From NCBI GenBank assembly GCA_030263275.1, contig SZOR01000069.1, forward strand, positions 1 to 21,531: 21,531 nt of DNA, in the 5' to 3' direction. Below the pieces are notes generated by a model that was not told the DNA's origin, searched no databases, and saw only the letters and a program-made list of their open reading frames with translations. The translations under genes and the position numbers were made by a program. Below, one piece after another: positions 1 to 7,687 of this stretch. This stretch comes from DSNY01 sp016861185 (GTDB lineage: Bacteria; Pseudomonadota; Gammaproteobacteria; Burkholderiales; Burkholderiaceae_F). Each line of letters opens with the position of its first letter. Within the stretch, counting starts at the first letter, position 1.

Positions 1-149
1 GTTTCGCCCGAAAGGAACGCGACCGCGATCTCGACCTCGTCCGGTGCGGCCGCGCGCAGGCACGCGGCGATCGCGTCGCGCTTGCCGAGCCGGCTCGCGG
101 TCTGCGCGGCGCGCGTCGAGGCTTCGACAAGATCGGCGAACCGGGTCAT
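1..149 (-). CDS. ATP-dependent DNA ligase, N-terminal fragment (cut by window edge)
   Basis: The reverse strand from the ATG at 149-147 stays open to the window edge and gives 49 residues beginning MTRFADLVEASTRAAQ and ending near AVAFLSGE. The pattern, an LVEAS start, a TASRLGKRDAIAACL helix, a short PDEVE turn and an AVAFLSGE helix, is that of the helical N-terminal domain of archaeal/LigB-type ATP-dependent DNA ligases, which precedes the adenylation domain. The adenylated-lysine motif lies outside the window, so activity cannot be judged. These ligases seal nicks in double-stranded DNA using ATP, and in bacteria they are accessory to the NAD-dependent LigA. The gene is divergent from the LuxR-type regulator at 330, with about 180 bases between the two starts that could hold promoters for both. 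Family assignment rests on about 49 residues only. Confidence 0.62.
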   Translation of the reverse strand, partial: MTRFADLVEASTRAAQTASRLGKRDAIAACLRAAAPDEVEIAVAFLSGE

Positions 150-329
150 CGCGGCTCCGGGAGCGGTTTTCTCGTTCGCACTCTCATCACAACTCGCGCG
201 GGCTGCGCCGCCGTCGAGCATACGGCGCCGCGAGCGTCGCCCGATCGCTGGCGCCGGAGGGGGAATGCAGAGGCGCCGACGCCAGCGAGTGCGCCACCCG
301 CGGCGATCGAGAGGCACAATGCACGCCCG

Positions 330-2963
330 ATGAACTTCGCGCACGCCAAGATCCACCCGCCGGTGCCGCGCCAGGGGCAACTGCTGGCGCGGCCCGCGCT
401 CGAGGCGCGGCTGCGCGACGCGCTGCCGGCGCACCGCGCGGTGCTCGTGTGCGCGCCGGCCGGCTACGGCAAGACCGCGCTGCTGGTCCGCGCGCTCGCG
501 CCGCCGCCGCCGGGCCACGGACTGGCGTGGGTTTCGCTCGATCCGGGCGACGACCTGCTGCGGCTGCTCGAATGCCTGCTCGCGGCGCTGGAGCCGTTCG
601 ATCCGCCGTGGCGCGTGTCGCCCGAAGGCCTCATCGCCACCGCGCAACGCGGCGACGCGCGCGGCCGGCAGCAGGCGGTCGACGATCTGGTCAACGCGCT
701 CGATGCGTGCGAGCTGGAACGCGGTGTCATCGTGCTCGACGACCTGCATCACCTCGACGACGAAGCGGCGTCGCACTTCCTGGCGCGCCTGATCGAGCGG
801 CTCGGCCCGCGCTGGACGCTGGTGCTCGCCGCGCGCGAAGAGCCCGCGGCGCTGCTCGCGCGCGTCGCCGCCGCCGGCGAACTGGCGCAGATCCGCGAGT
901 CCGATCTGCAGTTCACCGCCGACGAAGTGCAGGCATGGTTCGCCGCGCACGGACTCGACGCCGAAACCGCGCGCACGCTGCACGCGCGCACCGCGGGCTG
1001 GGCCGCCGGGCTGCGGCTGGCGGTGAGCGGCGCGCGCGGCGGCGGCTCGGCGATCGATCGCGCCGCGTTCGACTTCCTCGCCACCGAGGTGCTCGCGCAC
1101 CTGGACGCGGACCTGCGTGCGTTCCTGCTCGACACCAGCGTGCTGCACGAGCTCGACGCCACGCGCTGCGCGGCGCTGACCGGCGATGCGCGCGCGCCGC
1201 GCTGGCTCGACGAGATCGAGCGCCGCGGCCTGTTCGCGAGCCTCGTCGACGAGGCCACCGGCACGCTGCGCCTGCACGACCTGTTCCGCGAAGCGCTGCA
1301 GCACCGGCTGCAGGTCGAGCGGCCCGACGACCGGCTCGCGCTGTTGCAGCGCGCGGCGCGGCTGGAGGACGATCCGCTGCGCCGCCAGTCGCTGCTGCTG
1401 GCGGCGTCGTGCTTCGAGGAAGCGGCCCGCTCGCTGCTGCCGACCGGCACGCAGCTCAACGTGCGCGGCGCCGCGCCGACGACGTTGCGACTGGTCGAGG
1501 CGTTTCCGCCCGCCTTCGCGGCAGCGAGCGCCGAGGTGCAGCACACCGCGGGCGTGGCCAAGCTCTCGCTGTGGCGGATGCACGAGGCCGAGCGCCACTT
1601 CGTGCAAGCCGAGTCGCTGTACGCGACCCGCGGCAACGTCGCCGCGGCGCAGACGATGGCGGCGCGCCGCGCGCAGATCATGGTGCCGCTCGGGCGCCTG
1701 CAGGAGTGCGCCGCGATCCTCGAGTCGTTGGGCACCGCCCCGCTGATCGAGATCGAGGCGCGGCTGATCGCCGCCACCGCGCGCATGTGGCTGCACCTGG
1801 ACCGCGGCGAAAGCCGCGCGGTCGCCCCCGCGTTCGAGGAACTGCTGCGGCAGATGCAGGCGTGCCGGACGGTCGGCGAGTGGAGCATCATCCCGCCGCC
1901 GCGCCAGACCGCCTGCCCCGGCATGGCCGAGCCGCTGCTGCGCTGGGCCACCGGCGCCATCGCGGTCACCGGCGACGAACCGGCTCCGCTGCGCGCGCTG
2001 GCGCAGGTCGCGCTCGCATGGCGCGCCGTCTGGCTGGGACAACCGCAACGCGCCGCCGAGCTGCTCGAAAGCGCCACCGGCGATGCGCGCTGGGGCGGTC
2101 ACGAGGTGATCCTGCACAGCCATGCGATCGCGCTGCGCGCGGTGCTGGCGCTGCTGCGCGGCGACACCGCCGAGGCGCTGCAGCAGGCGCGCGTGCGCAT
2201 CGAAGAACATCCGGCCGGCTACGGCGACTGGGGTCTGTGGCACGTGCTGTATCTCGCCGCGCGGATCGCGGCGGCCGCGGGCGATGCATCGGCGTTGCGC
2301 GGCTGGCTGCAGCGGCTGCTCGCGCTGCAGGCGACGCTGCCCGAAGCGTCGCCGCAGCGCCTGCGGCCGGTCGCCGGATTGCAGGGCGCATTGGCCGATC
2401 TCGAAGGCCGCGGCGACGACGCACTCGCGCACTGGCGCGACGTGCTGGCGCACGAGGAGGCCGCCGACCTGTACGGCCAGTCGGGCGAGGTGCGCGTGCG
2501 CCTGGCGTCGATGCAGTTGCGCGCGGGCGCGCGCGACGAGGCCGCCGCGCTGTTGCGCCCTTTGCTCCAGCGCGCCGACGACGGCCCGCGCGGCGCCGTG
2601 TTCGCGGGTGAAGCGCTGGCGACGCTCGCGCGCGCGGACTGGTCGGGCCAACTCGACGACGCCGAACAGACCGTCCTGCGCGCCTGGGCCGCGGCGCTCG
2701 CGCGGCCGGAAGCGGCGGCCGTCGCGCCGGCCGCGACGACTGCACCGCCGCCGGCCGCAACCGAGCGGCTGACGGCGCGCGAGCTCGAAGTGCTCGCGCT
2801 GATCGCGCGCGGCCAGAGCAACAAGCTGATCGCCCGCGCGCTGGATCTGAGCCTGCACACCGTCAAGCGCCACGTCGCCAACACGCTCGGCAAGCTCGGT
2901 GTGGCCTCGCGCGGCCAGGCGGCGGCGTGGTACCACGCGCAGCAGCCGCCGATTCAGGGTTGA
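330..2963 (+). CDS. MalT/LuxR-type ATP-dependent transcriptional regulator
   Basis: The protein has 877 residues with the architecture of the MalT (STAND) class. There is an N-terminal NTPase with Walker A APAGYGKT at 42-49 and a Walker B-like run VIVLDDLHHL around 133-142. A long helical, TPR-like middle of Ala/Leu/Arg-rich repeats spans roughly 340-790. A C-terminal LuxR helix-turn-helix lies at 812-870, with ELEVLALIARG followed by the recognition helix TVKRHVANTLGKLG. Family members bind an inducer and ATP, oligomerise and activate transcription. The length is typical for MalT-like proteins (about 850-900). The chosen ATG at 330 has a purine-rich GAGAGG at 309-314, somewhat far upstream. 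The next gene on the same strand, an NmrA-like protein, starts 117 bases after the stop, and a GC-rich imperfect hairpin followed by CTTT lies just after the stop (about 2962-2987). The inducer and target genes cannot be told from the sequence; the adjacent NmrA-like gene is one possible target. Confidence 0.9.
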   Translation: MNFAHAKIHPPVPRQGQLLARPALEARLRDALPAHRAVLVCAPAGYGKTALLVRALAPPPPGHGLAWVSLDPGDDLLRLLECLLAALEPFDPPWRVSPEGLIATAQRGDARGRQQAVDDLVNALDACELERGVIVLDDLHHLDDEAASHFLARLIERLGPRWTLVLAAREEPAALLARVAAAGELAQIRESDLQFTADEVQAWFAAHGLDAETARTLHARTAGWAAGLRLAVSGARGGGSAIDRAAFDFLATEVLAHLDADLRAFLLDTSVLHELDATRCAALTGDARAPRWLDEIERRGLFASLVDEATGTLRLHDLFREALQHRLQVERPDDRLALLQRAARLEDDPLRRQSLLLAASCFEEAARSLLPTGTQLNVRGAAPTTLRLVEAFPPAFAAASAEVQHTAGVAKLSLWRMHEAERHFVQAESLYATRGNVAAAQTMAARRAQIMVPLGRLQECAAILESLGTAPLIEIEARLIAATARMWLHLDRGESRAVAPAFEELLRQMQACRTVGEWSIIPPPRQTACPGMAEPLLRWATGAIAVTGDEPAPLRALAQVALAWRAVWLGQPQRAAELLESATGDARWGGHEVILHSHAIALRAVLALLRGDTAEALQQARVRIEEHPAGYGDWGLWHVLYLAARIAAAAGDASALRGWLQRLLALQATLPEASPQRLRPVAGLQGALADLEGRGDDALAHWRDVLAHEEAADLYGQSGEVRVRLASMQLRAGARDEAAALLRPLLQRADDGPRGAVFAGEALATLARADWSGQLDDAEQTVLRAWAAALARPEAAAVAPAATTAPPPAATERLTARELEVLALIARGQSNKLIARALDLSLHTVKRHVANTLGKLGVASRGQAAAWYHAQQPPIQG

Positions 2964-3080
2964 GCGCGCGGCGGCGCGTGGCTCCTTTCGGTCGATGCGC
3001 CGCGACGGGGCGGCGCACACACTGCGGGCAGGCGCTGCAGCCGCGGCGCTGCGAACCCACCGCAACGAAGGAACCCCGTC

Positions 3081-4043
3081 ATGAGCAAACCCTTGATCAC
3101 GATCTTCGGCGCCACCGGCGCGCAGGGCGGCGGCCTGGCGCGCGCCCTGCTGCAGTCCGGTACGCGGCCGTTCCGCGTGCGCGCGATCACGCGCAAGCCC
3201 GGCGGCGCCGCCGCGCGCGCCTTGTCCGAACTGGGCGCCGAAGTCATGGCCGCCGATCTCGACGACGCCGACAGCGTGCAGCGCGCGCTCGCGGGTGCGC
3301 ACGGCGCGTTCTGCGTCACCAGCTTCTGGGAGCACTTTTCGCCCGAGCGCGAGATCGCGCAGGCCGACACGATGGCCGAAGCCGCGCGCCGCGCCGGCGT
3401 GCGCCACGTGATCTGGTCCACGCTGGAGGACACGCGCCGCTTCGTCGCGCCCGACGGCAGCCGGATGCCGGTGCTGATGGGCCGCTACAACGTGCCGCAC
3501 TTCGACGGCAAGGGCGAAGCCGATCGGCTGTTCCTGCGGCGCGGCCTGCCGGTCACGCTGCTGCTCACGTCGTTCTACTGGGAGAACCTGATCCACTTCG
3601 GCATGCACCCGCAGCGCGGCGCCGACGGCAAGCTGTCGTTCGTGCTGCCGATGGGCGATGCGCCGCTGCCGGGCATCGCCGCCGCCGACATCGGCGCGTG
3701 CGCCGCGGCGCTGTTCCGCCAGGGCGAGTCCGCGATCGGCCGCACGGTCGGCATCGCCGGTGAACACCTGAACGGCGCGCAGATGGCGAGCGCGCTCGCG
3801 CGCGCGCTCGGCGAACCGGTGCAGCACGTGGCGATGCCGCCCGCCGAGTTCGCGCGGCTCGGCTTCCGCGGCGCGGACGACTTCGCGAACATGTTCCGGT
3901 TCAAGCGCGACTTCAACGCCGAGTTCTGCGCCGCGCGCGACGTCGCCGACACGCGCGCGCTGCACCCGGGCCTGTCGACCTTCGACGACTGGCTGCGCGC
4001 CAACGCCGCCCGCCTGCCGATTCCGCAGCGCGCGGTCGCTTGA
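3081..4043 (+). CDS. NmrA-like NAD(P)-binding protein (atypical short-chain dehydrogenase)
   Basis: The 320-residue protein opens with a beta strand and the dinucleotide-binding loop IFGATGAQGGGLARALL (about 8-24). It continues with an Arg-Lys pair after the second strand (ITRKPGG) suited to NADP phosphate binding, an acidic strand (VMAADLDDADSV) and the mid-domain signature VRHVIWSTLED. This is the NmrA/HSCARG pattern of atypical SDRs, which often lack the catalytic Tyr-x-x-x-Lys and act as redox sensors or nucleoside-sugar or quinone-like reductases. A good GAAGGAAC ribosome site precedes the ATG at 3081. The length matches the family (about 290-330). It follows the MalT-like regulator and could be controlled by it, but nothing in the sequence proves this. 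The substrate is unknown. Confidence 0.85.
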   Translation: MSKPLITIFGATGAQGGGLARALLQSGTRPFRVRAITRKPGGAAARALSELGAEVMAADLDDADSVQRALAGAHGAFCVTSFWEHFSPEREIAQADTMAEAARRAGVRHVIWSTLEDTRRFVAPDGSRMPVLMGRYNVPHFDGKGEADRLFLRRGLPVTLLLTSFYWENLIHFGMHPQRGADGKLSFVLPMGDAPLPGIAAADIGACAAALFRQGESAIGRTVGIAGEHLNGAQMASALARALGEPVQHVAMPPAEFARLGFRGADDFANMFRFKRDFNAEFCAARDVADTRALHPGLSTFDDWLRANAARLPIPQRAVA

Positions 4044-4144
4044 TGCGGCAGCATCGGCTTCGGCGCCGCGAGCGGACTTGCGGACCGGCGCACGTCGAGT
4101 GGCACCTGGGACCTCGTTTCGCGGGAGAATCCAGCCTGGCGTCC

Positions 4145-4161
4145 GCGCGGCGTAGCCGCGC
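4145..4161. promoter_or_regulatory. GC-rich inverted repeat ahead of the toxin-antitoxin pair
   Basis: A perfect 7-base inverted repeat, GCGCGGC-GTA-GCCGCGC, lies just upstream of the GAGGAG ribosome site (4169-4174) of mntA. The position suits an operator or leader hairpin of an autoregulated toxin-antitoxin operon. It could equally be part of the 3' end of the preceding gene or chance in GC-rich DNA. Confidence 0.3.
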
Positions 4162-4181
4162 TGATTTCGAGGAGCTCGATC

Positions 4182-4481
4182 ATGGGCGATCGCCTGCCGA
4201 TTGAACCTGCGCTACTGGCGGCGCTGTGCCGCCGGCACGGCATTCGCAAGCTGTCGCTGTTCGGCTCGATGCTGAAGGGCACGGCGCGGCCCGACAGCGA
4301 CATCGATCTGCTGGTCGAGTTCGAACCCGGCCGCACGCCGGGACTGATCGGGATCAGCGCGATCGAGATCGAACTCGGGCGGGCGCTTGGTCGCAAAGTC
4401 GATCTGCGCACTGCGCAGGACCTGAGCCCCCGTTTCCGCGACGACGTGTTGCGCCAGGCCGAAGTCGCCTATGAAGCCTGA
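4182..4481 (+). CDS. mntA: MntA-like minimal nucleotidyltransferase antitoxin
   Basis: This 99-residue protein is a minimal nucleotidyltransferase. It has the family hallmark GSx10DxD: G28-S29 in LSLFGSMLKG and the metal-binding pair D40 and D42 in SDIDLLVEF. The final catalytic acid is probably D74 in KVDLRT. In MntA-HepT modules the MntA protein adds AMP groups to a tyrosine next to the HEPN active site and so neutralises the toxin. The ATG at 4182 has GAGGAG at 4169-4174, 7 bases away. The reading frame overlaps the start of the HEPN gene by 11 bases, as usual for translationally coupled pairs. The length is typical of the family (about 95-110). Confidence 0.9.
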   Translation: MGDRLPIEPALLAALCRRHGIRKLSLFGSMLKGTARPDSDIDLLVEFEPGRTPGLIGISAIEIELGRALGRKVDLRTAQDLSPRFRDDVLRQAEVAYEA

Positions 4482-4809
4482 GGATCGCGTCCGGCTCGAG
4501 CACATGATCGAGGCCGCACGGTCGGCGCTGCGATTCATGGCCGGCCGCACGCGAACCGACCTCGACACCGACCTGATGCTGCTGTTCGCGGTCGTGCGCG
4601 CGGTCGAGATCGTCGGCGAAGCCGCGAGTCGGGTTTCGGCCGCAGGGCGTGCAGCGATGCCGGATGTGCCTTGGCCCGCCGTCATCGGCATGCGGAACCG
4701 TCTCATCCACGCGTACTTCGACATCGACAAGGAAGTGGTGTGGAAAACCGTGACCGAAGAACTGCCGCCGTTGCTGACTGCGCTCGAAGCGGCGCTTGAG
4801 GGAAAGTAG
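4471..4809 (+). CDS. hepT: HepT-like HEPN-domain toxin (DUF86 family)
   Basis: The 112-residue all-helical protein carries the HEPN RNase signature Rx4HxY as R75-NRLI-H80-A-Y82, next to the hydrophobic EIVGEAA helix at 46-52 typical of DUF86 proteins. HepT toxins cleave RNA (tRNA in studied cases). Y82 is in the place that MntA AMPylates in characterised pairs. The start overlaps mntA by 11 bases and shows only a weak ribosome site of its own, which fits coupling. All key residues are present, so the pair looks intact. It is a small stand-alone module between housekeeping-like genes. Confidence 0.9.
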   Translation: MKPEDRVRLEHMIEAARSALRFMAGRTRTDLDTDLMLLFAVVRAVEIVGEAASRVSAAGRAAMPDVPWPAVIGMRNRLIHAYFDIDKEVVWKTVTEELPPLLTALEAALEGK

Positions 4810-4908
4810 CTTCGCCCGCGAATGCAGAACGCATTCGCGCGCCATCCGACTGCCTAGCTGGAACGCCATCAGAGCGAGGCCGAGCCTCAGCGACCGCAAC
4901 CCGAACCT

Positions 4909-4949
4909 CCCCTCGCCCGCATCAGCGGGAGAGGGGCCAGGGGTGAGGG
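4909..4949 (+). repeat. Hairpin repeat, copy 1 (GGGAGAGG...GGGTGAGGG family)
   Basis: CCCCTC-g-CCCGC, loop ATCA, GCGGG-a-GAGGGG forms a 12-base stem with one mismatch, followed by CCAGGGGTGAGGG. The same loop and the same trailing GGGTGAGGG occur at 16717-16753. It sits between the hepT stop (4809) and the convergent GNAT stop (4958-4960), a common site for REP-like intergenic repeats, and may also act as a two-way terminator. Confidence 0.75.
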
Positions 4950-4957
4950 AGAGAGGC

Positions 4958-5551
4958 TCAGCAGGCTCGGGTCGGCCGCGCCGAGACGACGGCGCGCGCC
5001 GCCGGACGCCACTCGAACACCATCGACACGTGATCGTCGCCGGCCAGTTGCTCGGTGCGTTCGAGCCGCATGCCGAGCGACTCCAGCACGCTGATCGACG
5101 ACCGGTTCTCGGGCCGCGTGATCGCGAGGATGCGCCCGAGGCCCAGCACGTTCGCGCCGTAGTCGAGGCAGGCGGCGGCCGCTTCGCGCGCGTAACCGGC
5201 GCCGCGGAACTGCGGCAGCAGCGCGTAGCCGACGTCGATGTCCGGCAGGCTGTCGCGCTTGACCAGGCCGCACATGCCGAGCAGCGCGCCGTCGTCGCGC
5301 CGCTGCATCGCCCACAGCCCCAAGCCCTGCTTCTCGTACGCGGCGACGAGCCGTTCGGCGATCCACGCGCGCGCACTGTCCTCGTCGCGCACGCCGCGAT
5401 CGCCGATGAAGCGCAGCCACGACGGATCGTTCAGAAGCTGCGCGATGAACGCGGCGTCGGCGGCGGTGAACCGGCGCAGGTCGAGCCGCGGCGTCTGCAA
5501 GACCGGCATGTCAGCGCTCGGCACGGCGCGCAGCGCGGTTGGTTTTTTCAT
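4958..5551 (-). CDS. GNAT-family N-acetyltransferase (RimJ/RimL-like)
   Basis: Reading the reverse strand from the ATG at 5551-5549 gives 197 residues. After a short leader come LQTPRLDLRRFT (19-30), the typical first strand and helix of RimJ/RimL-like acetyltransferases, the acetyl-CoA-binding motif A QFRGAGYAREA (about 114-124), and the C-terminal signature TRPENRSSISVLESLGM (145-161). Family members transfer acetyl from acetyl-CoA to protein N-termini or small amines; the substrate is unknown. An alternative start at M15 (5509) would give MPVLQTPRL, closer to many relatives, and neither start has a strong ribosome site. The gene is divergent from the MFS exporter (142 bases between ATGs), and its 3' end meets the hairpin repeat. 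An acetyltransferase beside an exporter could reflect a shared resistance role, but this is speculation. Confidence 0.88.
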   Translation of the reverse strand: MKKPTALRAVPSADMPVLQTPRLDLRRFTAADAAFIAQLLNDPSWLRFIGDRGVRDEDSARAWIAERLVAAYEKQGLGLWAMQRRDDGALLGMCGLVKRDSLPDIDVGYALLPQFRGAGYAREAAAACLDYGANVLGLGRILAITRPENRSSISVLESLGMRLERTEQLAGDDHVSMVFEWRPAARAVVSARPTRAC

Positions 5552-5692
5552 GGCGCGGCATTCTAGGGCCGGAGCGCACGGCGGCTCGGCCGCCATGCGC
5601 TCGAATGTGGCGCCGACGAACGCGCGCCATGGCCGCGCGTAGACTGCGCAGCCTTTTGTGTGCGACCGGACCCGCATCCGGCTTCTCCGGCC

Positions 5693-6907
5693 ATGAAGCA
5701 GTTCCGCCGCGTGCTCGCGGCCGAATTGATCTCGAACTTCGGCTCGATGCTCACGCGGCTCGTGATCCCGTGGATCGCGACGCTTTCGCTCGCGGCCACG
5801 CCGTTCGACATGGGGCTGCTGCTGGTCGCCGACGTGCTCGCCGGCGCGTTGGGCGCGCTCGCGCTCGGCACGCTGGTCGACCGCTGGTCGGCGCGGCGCG
5901 TGATGATCGCGGCCGACCTGCTGCGCGCGGTGCTGATCGGTTTGCTGGCGCTGGCCGCGTGGAGTGGGTTGGTGTCGATGCCGCTTCTGCTCGCCGCAGC
6001 CGCGGCGAGCGGGCTGGCGACCATGGCGTTCGAACTGGCCCGCTCGGCGTGGATGGCGCGCGCCCTGCCCGCGCACGAGCTGGCCACGCGCAATTCGCAA
6101 CTGGCGGGCGCGTCCGCCGTGACCGAGTCGGTGTCGTTCGGCATCGGCGGCTGGATCTATCAGGCGCTGGGCGGCGCGCTGTCGCTCGCGGTCGACGCCG
6201 CCAGCTACGTCGCCTCGGCGCTGTGCCTGGCCCGCATCGACGACCCCGAGCCCGCCGCGCCGGCGCAACGCTGGCCCGGTGCGCGCGGGTGGCTGGCCGA
6301 AGCGCGCGCGGGCCTCGCCACGCTGGCGGACGACCCGACGTTGCGCGCGCTCGCCTGGCTGCACGGCGTCGTGACGCTGGGCGGCAGCCTGGCGGGCACG
6401 AGCTACATGATCTACGTGTCGCGCGATCTCGCGCTCGATCCGGGCGTGCTGGGCATGATCTTCGCCGTCGGCGGCGCGGGCTCCGCGCTCGGCGCCGCGT
6501 GCGCGCCGCGGCTGGGACGGCGGTTCGGCGAACGCGCCGCGCTCGTCGCCGGCGTGGCCGTGCTTGCAGTCGGCAGCCTGATGATTCCCCTGGCGACCGG
6601 CGCCGGCGCGTTCGCGATCGGACTGCTGGTCGGTCACCAACTCGTCGGCGATGCCGGCCAAACGGTGCACGACATCTACGACCGCACGCTGCGGCAGACG
6701 ATCGCGCCCGCCGACCGGCTCGCGCGCATCGACGCCGGCATTCGCACCCTGGGCCAGATCGCCACCCTCGCCGGGGCGCTCGGCGGCGGCGCGCTGGCCA
6801 CCGCACTCGGAGCGCGCGCCGCGCTGTTTCTCGCCGCCGGACTGTTCGGACTCGCCGCGTGTTTCGCGTTCGTCACGCTGCTGCGGCAGGCGGCGCGCCC
6901 CCGATAG
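5693..6907 (+). CDS. Major facilitator superfamily exporter (MFS_3/EntS-like)
   Basis: From the ATG at 5693 the protein has 404 residues; an in-frame GTG at 5660 would add 11. It is strongly hydrophobic with about 12 predicted membrane helices. The loop LGTLVDRWSARRVMIAADLLRA between helices 2 and 3 matches MFS motif A (G-x-L-x-D-R-x-x-x-R-R). The N-terminal half, with PFDMGLLLVADVLAGALGALALG and SARRVMIAADLLRAVLIGLL, resembles the MFS_3 group of drug and siderophore exporters. Its likely role is proton-driven export across the inner membrane; the substrate is unknown. A stem-loop directly after the stop suggests a single-gene transcript. No truncation or missing segment is seen. Confidence 0.88.
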   Translation: MKQFRRVLAAELISNFGSMLTRLVIPWIATLSLAATPFDMGLLLVADVLAGALGALALGTLVDRWSARRVMIAADLLRAVLIGLLALAAWSGLVSMPLLLAAAAASGLATMAFELARSAWMARALPAHELATRNSQLAGASAVTESVSFGIGGWIYQALGGALSLAVDAASYVASALCLARIDDPEPAAPAQRWPGARGWLAEARAGLATLADDPTLRALAWLHGVVTLGGSLAGTSYMIYVSRDLALDPGVLGMIFAVGGAGSALGAACAPRLGRRFGERAALVAGVAVLAVGSLMIPLATGAGAFAIGLLVGHQLVGDAGQTVHDIYDRTLRQTIAPADRLARIDAGIRTLGQIATLAGALGGGALATALGARAALFLAAGLFGLAACFAFVTLLRQAARPR

Positions 6908-6910
6908 TCG

Positions 6911-6935
6911 CGCGCCGCGAGATGCGGCGCGGTTT
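6911..6935 (+). terminator. Probable rho-independent terminator after the MFS gene
   Basis: A perfect 8-base stem CGCGCCGC (6911-6918) / GCGGCGCG (6924-6931) with a 5-base loop starts three bases after the TAG stop and is followed by GTTT. The T-tract is short, so terminator strength is uncertain. Confidence 0.5.
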
Positions 6936-7375
6936 CACCTCGCGTCGCAATCAGTCGTGGAGACGGATGGTGCCGTCTTCGTGCGGCGAGTGGAGCGGCC
7001 CGGCATCGTCGCAGGCGAGCCGCTCTGATGGCGCAGCACTCCCAGGGGCATGGCACACAGTGGCACGGCGTCGCCGTCGGCTCGAATGCCGGTCCCTCGA
7101 ACAACCACTGCGGGGCGTCAACGACGGCCGGCCGATCGCGAGACGGTGTTGGTCCATGCCTTCGCCGCCCTTCGGCGATCCGCGCGAGAGCTCACCACGA
7201 ACTTGGGCTAGCACTTCTCGAAAGGTTCAGCCGATAGGCGAGGCGCGACCCGATGGCGTGATGTTGTCGGGCCTGGTTGAGCACGGTGTCGTCGTGGAAT
7301 ATCGTGTCAGCCATCGGTTCTGATCGTGTCGGCCTGCACGCAGCGCAGGCAAACTCCTTCTTCTGGAGGTCAGTC
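6936..7375. other. Gene-poor stretch at the left edge of the accessory island
   Basis: I see no credible gene here. The stretch contains the left copy of a diverged direct repeat (core 7074-7139, weaker similarity from about 7010). Open frames across it lack ribosome sites and recognisable domains. The end of the stretch carries the GGAGGT ribosome site (7365-7370) of the small gene at 7376. Confidence 0.6.
7074..7139 (+). repeat. Diverged direct repeat, left copy (core)
   Basis: These 66 bases align without gaps to 7933-7998 at 50 of 66 identical positions by hand count. The match extends more weakly upstream (around ATGGCGCAGCACTC at 7028) and downstream. The two copies flank the small gene at 7376-7687 in the same orientation. 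Confidence 0.6.
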
Positions 7376-7687
7376 ATGAACGTGACGACAGTCGCTGCAG
7401 CACGCGTTCGCCGGAAGCGCAATCGGACAGCGCTCCTCATTGTCGCCCTCGTTGTCCTCGTGTCCGCGGCTTTCGTACCTGCCGGTGATGGCACCGCCGC
7501 GGAAAAGGCCGAAAGCAAATCAAAGCCCAGGGATGTCAGAGGCGAGGCCATTCACCGTGACCACAAGGGCCAGATCGAGGTCCTCAAGGGCGGCGCCGAT
7601 GGGCAGGCGGGCAAGCCGCGACCGCGGCAGAACGCCACTGCGCCCGGAACGCGGCAACAAGGGAAAAAGGCGTCCGGCTCGAAGTAG
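7376..7687 (+). CDS. Small secreted or membrane-anchored protein of unknown function
   Basis: The ATG at 7376 has a near-ideal ribosome site GGAGGT at 7365-7370, five bases away, which decides the start over an upstream in-frame GTG at 7277. The 103-residue product has a basic N-terminus (RVRRKRNR, about 10-17), one hydrophobic helix (TALLIVALVVLVSAAFV, about 18-34) and then a hydrophilic tail rich in Lys, Gly, Arg and Pro. This is the layout of a signal peptide or an N-in single-pass anchor with a positively charged exterior tail of low complexity. I do not recognise the family. It stands alone between two diverged direct repeats, like a cassette. No cysteine lipobox is seen. Confidence 0.65.
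   Translation: MNVTTVAAARVRRKRNRTALLIVALVVLVSAAFVPAGDGTAAEKAESKSKPRDVRGEAIHRDHKGQIEVLKGGADGQAGKPRPRQNATAPGTRQQGKKASGSK

Noticed and set aside
146..349. Reverse-strand frame with a signal-peptide-like stretch (LCLSIAAGGALAGVGASAF)
   Set aside because: It starts with TTG inside the LuxR-type gene, has no ribosome site, and covers the divergent promoter region. Hydrophobic Ala/Gly runs are common by chance in this composition.
44..2611. 855-residue frame across the LuxR-type gene
   Set aside because: Arg/Ala-rich shadow of the real frame at 330-2963; no domains and it starts inside the opposite-strand ligase gene.
7277..7375. Upstream in-frame extension of the small gene
   Set aside because: The GGAGGT site at 7365-7370 places the start at 7376. 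The extension has no ribosome site and would bury the hydrophobic segment behind 33 unrelated residues.
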